From positions 1 through 64,000 of the forward strand of contig JAFQKQ010000010.1 of the NCBI GenBank assembly GCA_017396845.1: DNA of 64,000 bases, written 5' to 3'. This DNA is from Clostridia bacterium. Its GTDB lineage: Bacteria > Bacillota > Clostridia > Christensenellales > Aristaeellaceae. Below are positions 41,741 through 50,690 of the stretch, in pieces. The translations under genes were made by a program, and so were the position numbers. Each line of letters starts with the position of its first letter. Within the stretch, counting starts at the first letter, position 1. The notes beneath the pieces were generated by a model. The model was not told the origin of the DNA. It saw only the letters and a list, made by a program, of their open reading frames with translations, and did not search any database.

Positions 41741-42628
41741 TCAGCCTTTAACGCTTCCAAGAACCAGGCCCTTTGTGAAGTATTTCTGCAAAAACGGGTA
41801 CACGATCAGCATCGGGAGCGCTCCGATAAACATCATGGCCGCACGCGTGGTGCGCATGTTGACGAGCTTGGCCAGCGCTTCATAGTTCGTTTCCATTTCG
41901 CGCATCATGCGGTCGATGGATCGCAGCTGCGCATACAGGTAGGACTGAAGCGGATACTGCGAAACGGAATCCAGATAGATCATGCCGTCAAACCAGCTGT
42001 TCCAATGGGAGATAATGCAAAACAGCATTACTGTTGCAATGCCCGCTTTGGAAATGGGAATTACGACGCTGATCAGCGTCTTCATGGGCGTCGCGCCGTC
42101 GATCATGGCGGCCTCTTCCAATTCCTTGGGGAGAGAGCGCATGAAATTCATGAGTATGATCATGTTGTATACCGGAACGGCCATGGGAAGGATCATTGAC
42201 CAGAAGCTTCCGATCAGCCCTAGCTTGGCGACGACCAGATAGCTTGGAATCATGCCGCCGGATACAATCATTGTGATTACGAAGTATACGGCGTAAAAGC
42301 TGCGCCCGAAGAGCTGATCCTTTGAATGGCTCAAAGAGAACGCGGCGGGCAGCATGATGAGAAGCTGCACGCTTACGCCGATGATTACGCGAAGCAAGGA
42401 TGTGCCGAAGGAACGAAGGAACTGATGATCGCTGATTAAATACCGATAGGAGGCCGTAGTCGTCTGAATGGGCAGGAAGGTTACGCGCCCTGCCGCCACG
42501 GCGGTTTTATCCGAAAAGGATATCGCCAGCAGGTTTATGAAGGGGAGCACGCATAAGAGCGCCGCTATTACCAGAATCGCGTATGCACCCGCCAAAAAGA
42601 ACCTGCGGCTCACAGAGATTTTTTTCAT
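41741..42628 (-). CDS. Carbohydrate ABC transporter permease, LplC type
   Basis: A 295-residue inner membrane subunit with six predicted helices. The EAA loop is LPKELEEAAMIDGATPMKTLI near residues 165-185 and contacts a shared MsmX-type ATPase, which is not encoded here. The C-terminal FTKGLVLGSVKG is the typical end of LplC/YtcP permeases. It follows the first permease by 11 bp. It belongs to the oligosaccharide or uronate importers that work with YesMN-type sensors. Confidence 0.93.
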   Translation of the reverse strand: MKKISVSRRFFLAGAYAILVIAALLCVLPFINLLAISFSDKTAVAAGRVTFLPIQTTTASYRYLISDHQFLRSFGTSLLRVIIGVSVQLLIMLPAAFSLSHSKDQLFGRSFYAVYFVITMIVSGGMIPSYLVVAKLGLIGSFWSMILPMAVPVYNMIILMNFMRSLPKELEEAAMIDGATPMKTLISVVIPISKAGIATVMLFCIISHWNSWFDGMIYLDSVSQYPLQSYLYAQLRSIDRMMREMETNYEALAKLVNMRTTRAAMMFIGALPMLIVYPFLQKYFTKGLVLGSVKG

Positions 42629-42639
42629 ACCGCCACCCC

Positions 42640-43551
42640 CTAAAATACGCGGTAGCCCGCAGCGCGGTCCGCAAGATAATAGGAAAGTATCATGAGCACC
42701 GCCGTTACGCCGGATTTAAACAGTCCTACGGCGGACGCAGTGGAATACTGCGCCTGTTCGATGCCCATTCGGTAGACAAATGTGTCGATAATGTCGCCCG
42801 TTTCGTATACGGCGGTATTGTACAGGTTGAATACCTGATCAAAGCCTGCGTTCATTACGGAGCCGATGGACAAAACCGTCATAAGCGTAATGATCGAAAG
42901 TATGCCCGGCAGCGTAATATGCCAGGTGAGCCGCCAGCGCCCCGCGCCGTCGATCATGCCGGCTTCATACAGTCCCGGATCAATGTTGGTAAGCGCCGCA
43001 AGGTAGACGATCGTTCCGTAGCCGAACTCCTTCCATACGTGGGTAAAGAGCAGTGTATAGGGAAACACGCCCTTCTCTCCCAGAAAGAATACGGGGCGTA
43101 TGCCTACGCGGGAAAGCACGGTATTGACAATTCCGCCGTCGGTAGAGAGGATTTCCTTGAATACGCCGCCTAATATAATCCAGGATATGAAGTGCGGAAG
43201 ATAGATCAGCGTCTGTATGCTGCGCTTCAGCCACATGATCGAAATCTCGTTTAAAAGAAGCGCAAACATCACCGGAAAAACAATGCCTGCGACGATTTTC
43301 ATAAACGAAATGAACATGGTGTTGACTACCGCCCTTGTAAAGCCCGGCAGCAGAAACACGGTTGCAAAATTCTGAAAGCCGATCCACGTGGACGAAAAGC
43401 TCGTCGTAGGGTTGTATTTCTGAAATGCAATGATTACGCCGTACAGCGGAAAGTATGAAAACAGCAGTATGAACACAACCGCCGGAAGGAGCATGATATG
43501 GTACTGCCATTCCTTTCGGACACGCCTTTTTATATTATCAATGGGTATCAC
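42640..43551 (-). CDS. ABC transporter permease, LplB type
   Basis: A 303-residue partner permease with a basic N-terminal tail and six helices. Typical LplB motifs are LLPAVVFILLFSYFPLYGVII at the first helix, FLLPGFTRAVVNT, FALLLNEI and the EAA loop YEAGMIDGAGRWRLTWHITLP. It forms a heterodimer with the LplC-type protein. No ATPase gene is present in the operon, as is usual for this class. It starts 19 bp after the response regulator gene. Confidence 0.93.
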   Translation of the reverse strand: MIPIDNIKRRVRKEWQYHIMLLPAVVFILLFSYFPLYGVIIAFQKYNPTTSFSSTWIGFQNFATVFLLPGFTRAVVNTMFISFMKIVAGIVFPVMFALLLNEISIMWLKRSIQTLIYLPHFISWIILGGVFKEILSTDGGIVNTVLSRVGIRPVFFLGEKGVFPYTLLFTHVWKEFGYGTIVYLAALTNIDPGLYEAGMIDGAGRWRLTWHITLPGILSIITLMTVLSIGSVMNAGFDQVFNLYNTAVYETGDIIDTFVYRMGIEQAQYSTASAVGLFKSGVTAVLMILSYYLADRAAGYRVF

Positions 43552-43570
43552 ATCCTTTTGTGAAATGGTT

Positions 43571-45136
43571 TTACATCTGCTTCTGCCTGTTGCGCCATCC
43601 GGACGGAGTCATTCCGACGGCGGACTTGAATTGCGTTGCGAAATACTGAGCGTTTTCAAAGCCGCATTTCACCGCGATGTCGCCTACGCGCATGTCCGTG
43701 GTAATCAGAAGCTTCTTTGCAAGGCTGATTCGCTGATTTGCGATATAGTCGAACAGTCTTTCGCCGGTGGCGTTTTTAAAAAATCGGGACAGATAGGTAG
43801 AGTTGTAATTGAGCGCAATCGCCATTTCCTTAAGCGTAAATGGCGCATGGATGTTCTTTATAATGTAATCGCAGATGCGCGAGAGCGTTTCGTCGGAGCC
43901 GGTGCTGCGGGTATTTGAAATCTCTCCAAACAGCGCTCGGGCGAAGCTTCCCGCGTTATCAAACGCCTGTTTCCAGGTGGAGGCGTTTCTCGCCGGGCTT
44001 AACAACCCCAGCATTTCCTGCCATTCTCCTTTTTGCTGCTTTCCCAGGCGGTTCAGCCGCTTTACCAGCATCAGCCGGATTCTTTCAAGCGTTTCCATGG
44101 CGACCGGTGAATGCATATCCGTGACGCCGGAAAACATATTGGAGATTTCACCGAGCGTTTTTTCAAATTCCGCCTGTCGGTCTCTCAGAAGCTGATCCTT
44201 AAGCGCTTCAAGCAGTATCTCCGGCACGTTTGCCGGCGCGTTTTTCATCCCCATGGGCGCGTAGGATATACATAAATCCGTTCGCGAATGATCGAGCAGG
44301 GATAGCATGGTGTAAATGGTTTTTACGGTCTCTTCCGCCGATACCGCTTTCGGCCACATGATAAAGGCTGAAAAATAGTCGTTTGAGAGATTTACCTGCT
44401 TCAGCGCTTCCTCTGCGGCGGCTTTTATGCCGTCGATTCCGCCGCCGTCCACGTGAGGGAATACAAGCGCTGATATAACCGCGCCGTTTTTTTCCGTAAG
44501 AAACGCTTCGCATTTATTTTTGAGCATGCTTTCAAGTGCGGATAAGAATTCCAATAATAAAAGCGTGAGCGAAAAATCGTTCGTGTATGCGTTTGCCTGT
44601 ATGCTTCCGATCAGCAGATATACCTTTTTCTCACCGACCGGTGCAAGGGATGAAAAATCTCCCGCCGTTATCGCTTTATCAAGCGCCTGTCTTCGCCAGA
44701 GGCAGCGGATCACCTTTTCATTCTTTTCTGCGCCCAGCAGCATGTGCTTTTCCTGTTCCGACCGGGTTACGCGTTCAAAGGCCTTCTTTACTTCTTTTAT
44801 TATTACATCGTCGCTTTCCACCTTCAGAAGGAATGACTGGTTGGCGAATTTTGCGGCACGATAGGCGTAATCAAATTCGCTGTGACCGGTCAGGAATACG
44901 AGATATACGTCCGGATTCAGTCCGACGAGCGCTTCGGCCAGATGAAGCCCGTCCATTCCGGGCATTCGTATATCCAAAAGCGCAACGCGAACGGTGTTGG
45001 ACTGCGCATACGAAAGCGCGTCGCGGCCGGAATAGGCCTTTTCGATATGAAAGCCCTCTTTTTCCGCCAGAGGAGAGAGCATTTCTGTCAGGCCGTCCGC
45101 TACATGGCGTTCATCGTCGACAATCAGTAGACACAT
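43571..45136 (-). CDS. Response regulator with AraC-type DNA-binding domain (YesN family)
   Basis: A 521-residue protein. Receiver domain at residues 1-120 with LLIVDDERHVADGL, the phospho-acceptor Asp in VALLDIRMPGMDGLHLAE (near residue 54) and the conserved Lys in FLLKVESDD. A middle region of about 300 residues has a coiled-coil tendency. The C-terminal two-helix-turn-helix AraC domain (about 415-521) has FTLKEMAIALNYNSTYLSRF and VGDIAVKCGFENAQYFATQFK. Its partner is the YesM-like kinase two genes upstream. It likely controls the importer promoter at 46857-46944. Confidence 0.94.
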   Translation of the reverse strand: MCLLIVDDERHVADGLTEMLSPLAEKEGFHIEKAYSGRDALSYAQSNTVRVALLDIRMPGMDGLHLAEALVGLNPDVYLVFLTGHSEFDYAYRAAKFANQSFLLKVESDDVIIKEVKKAFERVTRSEQEKHMLLGAEKNEKVIRCLWRRQALDKAITAGDFSSLAPVGEKKVYLLIGSIQANAYTNDFSLTLLLLEFLSALESMLKNKCEAFLTEKNGAVISALVFPHVDGGGIDGIKAAAEEALKQVNLSNDYFSAFIMWPKAVSAEETVKTIYTMLSLLDHSRTDLCISYAPMGMKNAPANVPEILLEALKDQLLRDRQAEFEKTLGEISNMFSGVTDMHSPVAMETLERIRLMLVKRLNRLGKQQKGEWQEMLGLLSPARNASTWKQAFDNAGSFARALFGEISNTRSTGSDETLSRICDYIIKNIHAPFTLKEMAIALNYNSTYLSRFFKNATGERLFDYIANQRISLAKKLLITTDMRVGDIAVKCGFENAQYFATQFKSAVGMTPSGWRNRQKQM

Positions 45137-45179
45137 AGTCGCGCAAACTTCCTTTCAAAGATGGTGCTAAACATAAACC

Positions 45180-45207
45180 GGCAGGAAGGAGGCGAGTCCA
45201 TCCTGCC
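45180..45207 (-). terminator. Intercistronic hairpin after the solute-binding protein gene
   Basis: GGCAGGA (45180-45186) and TCCTGCC (45201-45207) form a 7-bp stem. On the minus strand it is followed by GGTTTATG, so it is a partial terminator or mRNA-end stabiliser. It would favour abundant binding protein over the downstream genes. Confidence 0.5.
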
Positions 45208-45235
45208 AGGCTTTTTACTGGGGGAGCGCGCGGCG

Positions 45236-46843
45236 TTATCCGCCGTACAGCTCGTTCATTTCATCGGTGATCTGCTGTCCGCCTGCTGTATACCAGGCAG
45301 AAGCCAGCTCATCGAAATATTCTACAGGCTGCTCGCCCATGATGATCTGCGTGAAGCCCTCATTCAGCATGGAGGTGAGCGCGCTTCCGCGTTCGATCAT
45401 GGTGTCCGGCTTCTGACCGCCCAGCGCCGTAACGATATACCAGCCGTTGTCGATATACTCGTTGCCGATGGTGTACGCGCCCTTATCCGATACCTGGAGA
45501 TATGCGCATACGCTGTTCGGATCCTTGTCATTGATCCATGCCATGCAGCTTAAGTACTTCTGATAGGTCGTTGCATCCGCCTCAACAATGGAGGTGTCGC
45601 CGGTTTCGATGGCGTACTTGATGTCCTTGTTCTGCTGGTTGTCGGCGAAGGGATTGTTTACGACAAACGGAGCGGAGAGCGTGTGTACGTTGTCCATGTA
45701 ATAGGTGAAATCCTCCGCCGTTTCCTCGCCGTTTCTGAAGCCGGTGTATACGTTGATCAGCTTTATAACCGCTTCGGGGTTCTTGCAGTCCTTGGATACT
45801 ACGCAGTAGTTTTCCACCTGCCAGGGCATTTCCATATATACCTGCTCGCCGTCAACGGAGGGCATGGGATAGGGATACCAGATGGCTTCGGGGCCGTTGG
45901 TGATGATGTTGTCGGGCATGCAGCCGAAGGCAAAGCCGTGTTTGGTGACCCAGATGCCCACGCGGTCATTGATGATATCGGCATACATCTGCTCGGTGTT
46001 CATGGCGGCAAATTCCGTGGTCAGAATGCCTTCCTCATACCAGGAAGCATAGGTTTCAAGCGCGGTCTTTACGCTTGCGTCTACGCCGCCGAAGCGGATT
46101 TCACCGTTGTCATCCTTCAGCCAAGTTTCGCTGTAAGCATGGAAGGAAGGCATCATGTGGATGATGGTGCTCAGCGAGCTGTCCTCTGCGATGCCGTAGG
46201 TATCGTCTATGCCGTTTCCGTCAAAGTCGGAGGCCATAAACACGCGGGCAAGCTCGGTGAGCTCGTCAATGGTGGTGGGAACTTCCATACCGGATGCTTC
46301 GAGCCAGTCGTTGCGGATGTAGAGATAATAGGGCTTGGTAACGGTGCCGTAGTGCTGCATGGAAATGCCTACGAGTTTTCCGTCTACAATACCGGAATCA
46401 AAGCCTACCTGATAGCCTTCCAGGTACTTCTTGGTGGTATCGGAGGCGTAGTCTGCGTATACCTCGCTCAGGTCCGCCAGCAGGCCTGCCTGCGCGAGCT
46501 GGCACATCTGCGTGTAGTTGCAGCGGAACGCATCGGGGAGATCGCCCGAGGCGATTGCGAGGTTCAGCTTGGATTCGTATTCGGATGCAACCCAGGCGCT
46601 TTCCACCTGAATGTTGAGCCTGTCAAGATACAGGTCGGTCCAGCGGTTCTTTTCGCGGGTTTCACCTTCGCCGAGGAAGCTTACAGCCGCCGTTTCATCG
46701 CCCATTGCTGCGGTGATGACAACGGTTTCCGCGTAGGGCGCCTTGCCTCTTTCATCGCTGGTCAGTCCGTCGGAAGCCAGGCATACCGACGACAGCATCA
46801 TCAGCACAAGTACGAGGGACAGAAGTCGAAGCGTGTGTTTCAT
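45236..46843 (-). CDS. Extracellular solute-binding protein (LplA type)
   Basis: A 535-residue binding protein (family 1 type) for an oligosaccharide or uronate. The signal peptide is MKHTLRLLSLVLVLMMLSSV, followed by CLA. The Cys is preceded by Val rather than Gly/Ala/Ser, so a lipobox is poor and cleavage at CLA-S is as likely. Typical sequences are the early DRLNIQVESAWVASEYESKL, ASGDLPDAFRC, the DFDGNGIDDTYGIA calcium-like loop and PYYLYIRNDWLEA. The RBS GGAGGAG is close upstream. It sits between the kinase and regulator genes, a usual arrangement for YesMN/LplABC systems. Confidence 0.92.
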   Translation of the reverse strand: MKHTLRLLSLVLVLMMLSSVCLASDGLTSDERGKAPYAETVVITAAMGDETAAVSFLGEGETREKNRWTDLYLDRLNIQVESAWVASEYESKLNLAIASGDLPDAFRCNYTQMCQLAQAGLLADLSEVYADYASDTTKKYLEGYQVGFDSGIVDGKLVGISMQHYGTVTKPYYLYIRNDWLEASGMEVPTTIDELTELARVFMASDFDGNGIDDTYGIAEDSSLSTIIHMMPSFHAYSETWLKDDNGEIRFGGVDASVKTALETYASWYEEGILTTEFAAMNTEQMYADIINDRVGIWVTKHGFAFGCMPDNIITNGPEAIWYPYPMPSVDGEQVYMEMPWQVENYCVVSKDCKNPEAVIKLINVYTGFRNGEETAEDFTYYMDNVHTLSAPFVVNNPFADNQQNKDIKYAIETGDTSIVEADATTYQKYLSCMAWINDKDPNSVCAYLQVSDKGAYTIGNEYIDNGWYIVTALGGQKPDTMIERGSALTSMLNEGFTQIIMGEQPVEYFDELASAWYTAGGQQITDEMNELYGG

Positions 46844-46856
46844 GATACTCCTCCAT

Positions 46857-46944
46857 CATCAGTTATTTGGTAAATGTTCGTTATTTACCATCTGATTTGA
46901 TTATATATCTTCATAAATCGGATTTGTAGTGCAAATAACTGATG
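46857..46944 (-). promoter_or_regulatory. Importer promoter bracketed by a 13-bp inverted repeat
   Basis: CATCAGTTATTTG (46857-46869) and CAAATAACTGATG (46932-46944) are perfect inverse copies 62 bp apart. Between them on the minus strand is TATAAT (46905-46900) with a poor -35, typical of an activator-dependent promoter. A second inverted repeat GGTAAAT-N7-ATTTACC (46869-46889) lies after the -10 box. Confidence 0.6.
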
Positions 46945-46975
46945 TTTCTTTGTTGTATTTTCCTCTTTTTGATAT

Positions 46976-48688
46976 TCAGTTGAAATTGAATTCGCCGCCC
47001 GGCTTCAGGCGCACCTTCACACTCAGACCGCCCATATCGGATCTTCCGAACGTAAGGCCGCATTCCCCTCCGTAAATGAGCATGATTCGCTGGTGGATGT
47101 TGGAAAGCGCCGTGGTTTCGCTTTCGGGCGAGCGCTGACGGTATACGCGTTCGCGGATAGACCGGAGTGCATCATCCGAAAGGCTCTGTCCGTTGTCTTC
47201 AATTTCCACGGTAACATATCCGTCGCTGCTCATCATGGGCGTAATTCTAAGCCTTCCGCCGGACTCCATTGGTTCCAGACTGTAATGAAACGCGTTTTCA
47301 ATCAGCGGCTGAAGAATCAGCTTCGGAACGCTGACTTCCTGTATGTCTTTGTCAAGCTCGTTGATTTCGATTTCCACCCGTCCCTCAAACCGCATTGCCT
47401 GTACGCTTGCATAAATACCGGCGTGGTCGTATTCATCCTTCATGGTTGCCATCGGCTGATTGTTGCGGGTAATGTACTTAAAATACTGGCCCAGCATGCC
47501 TGAAATCGCCTCCGCTTTTTCAAAGGAACGGGCTTTTACGGTGCGGTTCAGCATGAAAAAGCTGTTGTACAGAAAATGCGGATTGATCTGCGCCTGAAGC
47601 TGGCGGATATCCGCTTCGCGCAGCAGCAGCTTATGCCGGTACACTTCGTTGATGGCCTGATCGAGCTCGCGGCTCATGCGGTTGAAGGCGTGAAACAGAT
47701 AGTCGAATTCATTCCAGCTTTGCTGCTGAAGCCTTGGAAAGCGCCCCTGTTCCACTTCCGTAAATGCGCCTACCAGCCGGTTCAGCGGATTATTGATGAT
47801 GGCGCGCATGTACCATATGCTGAGCGTCAGAAATACGATAATCACAATCAGCAAAAGAGTGCTTACAAAGGTTATGGAGCTTATTTTATCCGTGATTTCA
47901 TTGGTGTACTGAGAGAATACGAATGTGCAGCCCAGGTACCGGCTTTCGAGCGAATGCATGATCAGCGTCTGACCGTGATCCTTGAAAAACGCCGTTTTGC
48001 CGCTTTCGATGAGCGCAAGCTTGTCAAGCTGGCTTTGATTCATATTGGATATGAAAAGACCGCCGCTTCCCAGAATGGCGAAATCCGAGTCTTTTTCCTT
48101 CTGCATTCCGGAAAGCAGACCCAGAAGCGATTGCGGAGAAATCTCCGCGGAGGCGTTTAAGGGGCGGGCGATTCTTTCGGAGTTTACGCTCAGAAGAATG
48201 GAGCCGTTGTACTGATGAAGCGTGCCCGCCTGCGAGCCCATCCGTATCATATCCAAATATACGTCCTCCTGATAGGTATCTAGGTTGGTATGGGAGGAAT
48301 AATACATTCTTTCTATGGTAGGGAGCATAACCTTCACATTGATGATGGCGTCGCTTGTAAAGCTGACGAAGGCCAGCTTGTCCTTTATGCTGTTGATGAG
48401 CTTAATCAGCTGATATTCCGAATACAGATCCTTGAGGTAATTGAACTGCTTAAGCTCTTCGTCCTGCAGAAGCAATACCATAGAATCGGAGATTCTTCCG
48501 ATTTCCTGCTCCAGGCGGTTGAGAGTGCTCTTCGCCTGATAGCGCACGTTTTCCGACAGGCTTTTTCGGGTTTCACGGGCAGTGAATGCGGTGACAATGC
48601 CTGAAAACAGAAAAAAGACCAGCATGATAAAGACAAACATGATAATGATTCGTTTGTAGATGGAGGTGCCGCCGCGCTTCCTTTTCAT
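46976..48688 (-). CDS. Sensor histidine kinase, YesM family
   Basis: A 570-residue two-helix membrane sensor. The first helix is at about residues 13-35, an extracellular domain of about 240 residues follows, and the second helix is near 277-300. A HAMP-like region follows, with FTEVEQGRFPRL. The His kinase domain has the phospho-acceptor in LQAQINPHFLYNSFFML (near residue 370), with the asparagine box LILQPLIENAFHYSL and the ATP-binding VEIEDNGQSL. It pairs with the AraC-type regulator downstream and likely senses the sugar itself or the loaded binding protein. Its stop is about 130 bp upstream of the binding protein gene. Confidence 0.94.
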   Translation of the reverse strand: MKRKRGGTSIYKRIIIMFVFIMLVFFLFSGIVTAFTARETRKSLSENVRYQAKSTLNRLEQEIGRISDSMVLLLQDEELKQFNYLKDLYSEYQLIKLINSIKDKLAFVSFTSDAIINVKVMLPTIERMYYSSHTNLDTYQEDVYLDMIRMGSQAGTLHQYNGSILLSVNSERIARPLNASAEISPQSLLGLLSGMQKEKDSDFAILGSGGLFISNMNQSQLDKLALIESGKTAFFKDHGQTLIMHSLESRYLGCTFVFSQYTNEITDKISSITFVSTLLLIVIIVFLTLSIWYMRAIINNPLNRLVGAFTEVEQGRFPRLQQQSWNEFDYLFHAFNRMSRELDQAINEVYRHKLLLREADIRQLQAQINPHFLYNSFFMLNRTVKARSFEKAEAISGMLGQYFKYITRNNQPMATMKDEYDHAGIYASVQAMRFEGRVEIEINELDKDIQEVSVPKLILQPLIENAFHYSLEPMESGGRLRITPMMSSDGYVTVEIEDNGQSLSDDALRSIRERVYRQRSPESETTALSNIHQRIMLIYGGECGLTFGRSDMGGLSVKVRLKPGGEFNFN

Positions 48689-48734
48689 ATGGAATCTTCC
48701 CGCCTTCTTTGGTAACTTTGCCGTACGCGGTTTG

Positions 48735-48764
48735 ATTGTAGCATTGATACGAGAACTTCGTCAA
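48735..48764 (-). promoter_or_regulatory. Promoter of the sensor kinase gene
   Basis: On the minus strand TTGACG (48764-48759), 18 bp, TACAAT (48740-48735). Confidence 0.6.
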
Positions 48765-48826
48765 TTGCAAAAAACTGACTATGGATGTGAGAGCTTATGC
48801 ATCAATATGTGCCTGCTTACGGAAAT

Positions 48827-48866
48827 AAAAAAGAGAACCGAAACTTACAGTTCTCTTTTTATTTTA
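48827..48866. terminator. Terminator between the carboxypeptidase and kinase genes
   Basis: AAAAAGAGAAC (48828-48838) pairs with GTTCTCTTTTT (48850-48860) with A and T runs at both sides. It closes the minus-strand carboxypeptidase gene pair. Confidence 0.82.
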
Positions 48867-48909
48867 TTCGTATGTTTCCGTTTGCATATGCCGCCGGATG
48901 AAACCTGCC

Positions 48910-50610
48910 TTATTTTTTATTGGCGCTTGTCGGTGCCTTAGGGCGGGACGGCGTACGGGCGGCGGGGGCAGCGGCCGTGCCGGCCGGGCGCTTTACCGCC
49001 GGACGGGGGACGGAGGCGGAGGGTCTTGCCGGTGCGGCGGCTCTCGTATGCGCGCCGGGCGCGGGTCTCGGCTTTCCCTGTGCGCCGCTCGGGGCCTTCG
49101 AGTGTACGTTTCTCATTTCGGGATGCGCCTTCAGATAGGCTTCGCGCTGCTTCTGGCGCTTGATATATTCCTTGCGCTTTCTTTCAAGAATCTGTTTGCG
49201 GATGCGGTTGCGCTTTCGTACTTTTCTTATGCGAAGCGCGATCAGAACGACGACGCCTGCGACAATAGCCCAGTACAGTATGCGCACAGGGGGGTTATGG
49301 CGGGGCATTAACTTAAACAGGAAGGGTGCGTTGTCTTCGATCCACTGATCCATAACTTCATCCATCGTGGGCGGTTCCATTTCCACGTCTCTGGATGCGG
49401 CGGCGGCGCCGGAGAGTATATCGCCGGTGGGCGTGAAATACAGCGCGCTTCCGAGCACATCGCCTGCGCTGATGGGCGCTTTGAGCGCATTTTCATTGAA
49501 GGTAACCGTGATTCTGTGCGTAAAGTCCTCCGCCATTTGCCTTTGGTAATTCACGTCCTCCAAATCCGTCTTCAGAAACCATTCGCGGTAGTCCTGCGGA
49601 ATATCTACGATGCTGAGCTTCAGATAGCCGTTGCCGGGATCGTTTTTCGCGGCGTTTTCCACCTCAAAGGACAGGTACTGATCCTCGCACATATCGCAGA
49701 TGTCGTAGAAGGACATGGAGGTATACAGTTCAAAACCGTAGTTGAAGAGGCGGATCGTATCGGTGAAAGCCTGTACATACAATTTGTCGTCCGGATCGGT
49801 ATTCAGGGTTACGGAGATCAGGTTGATATCGTCCCGAACCGCCGCTCCGACAAAGCAGCGCCCAGCGGCGTTGGTGGAGCCGGTTTTTACGCCTACACAG
49901 TATTCGTAATACAAATCCTTATCGGGAATCAGAAGGTCGTACTTGGTGGTGACGGAAATGCCGTTGGGATGAATGTTTGTGGGGCTTACGATATAGTCCA
50001 CCTGCTTGACAACATCGCGGAAGGTTGCGTTTTTCATTGCGTACTGCGTAACAAGCGCGAGGTCATAGGCGGTGGTGTAATGGTTTACCTTGTGGTAGCC
50101 GTGCGCATTTTCATAGTGCGTTCCGGTCATGCCGAGCTCCTGCGCCTTGCGGTTCATGAGCTTTACAAATTCGGATTCTGAGCCGGAGACGAGGATGGCC
50201 AGCGCGATTGCGGCGTCGTTTCCGGAGGAAATCATCATGCCGTAGAGAAGATCGTCGAACAGCATTACTTCGCCCGTCACGATGCCCAGCTTTGAAGAAT
50301 CGCTGGACACCTCAACGCCCGCGGGAATGGTAATCATCTGTCCCATCGGGCCGTGCTCGATGGCGAGAATGCAGGTCATGATCTTGGTGGTGCTGGCGGG
50401 GTAGCGCCGTTCATATGCATTTTTCTCAAACAGTATACGCCCGGTAGTCGCGTCGATCAGAATACAGCTTTCTCCGTACAGATGTCCCTTTTCAAGGCTG
50501 GAAGGGGCGCTGGCGGAATAGGTTTCGGGCGTAGCGGCCAATGCCGTCAGATTCAGGCAGATCAAAAGCATCATCAGCCAGGAGAGGCCGATCTTTTTCG
50601 TAAAATGCAT
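48910..50610 (-). CDS. D-alanyl-D-alanine carboxypeptidase with membrane helix and long basic tail
   Basis: Peptidase S11 (low-molecular-weight PBP) that trims the terminal D-Ala of peptidoglycan stem peptides. A signal peptide ends near ALA (residue 26). The catalytic triad motifs are STTK (SxxK, residue about 73), SGN in MMISSGNDAA and KTG in GVKTGSTNAAG. A C-terminal domain of about 130 residues is followed by one membrane helix (near residue 450). The tail of about 95 residues is rich in Lys and Arg and then in Ala, Pro and Arg (KPRPAPGAHTRAAAPARPSA). The tail would be cytoplasmic or in the wall depending on topology; signal plus single helix suggests inside. The RBS is GGAGGAG. It lies 80 bp after the paralogous gene. 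Confidence 0.93.
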   Translation of the reverse strand: MHFTKKIGLSWLMMLLICLNLTALAATPETYSASAPSSLEKGHLYGESCILIDATTGRILFEKNAYERRYPASTTKIMTCILAIEHGPMGQMITIPAGVEVSSDSSKLGIVTGEVMLFDDLLYGMMISSGNDAAIALAILVSGSESEFVKLMNRKAQELGMTGTHYENAHGYHKVNHYTTAYDLALVTQYAMKNATFRDVVKQVDYIVSPTNIHPNGISVTTKYDLLIPDKDLYYEYCVGVKTGSTNAAGRCFVGAAVRDDINLISVTLNTDPDDKLYVQAFTDTIRLFNYGFELYTSMSFYDICDMCEDQYLSFEVENAAKNDPGNGYLKLSIVDIPQDYREWFLKTDLEDVNYQRQMAEDFTHRITVTFNENALKAPISAGDVLGSALYFTPTGDILSGAAAASRDVEMEPPTMDEVMDQWIEDNAPFLFKLMPRHNPPVRILYWAIVAGVVVLIALRIRKVRKRNRIRKQILERKRKEYIKRQKQREAYLKAHPEMRNVHSKAPSGAQGKPRPAPGAHTRAAAPARPSASVPRPAVKRPAGTAAAPAARTPSRPKAPTSANKK

Positions 50611-50690
50611 ATGTCTCCTCCAGGAAAAACATTAAAATCCAATATATTTTATCATGCTCGGCGCGCTTTGTACATAAATTGTGCGTGAAA

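Noticed and set aside
45683..46873. 396-codon open frame on the plus strand opposite the sugar-binding protein
   Set aside because: Antisense shadow of a clear binding-protein gene with signal peptide and RBS.
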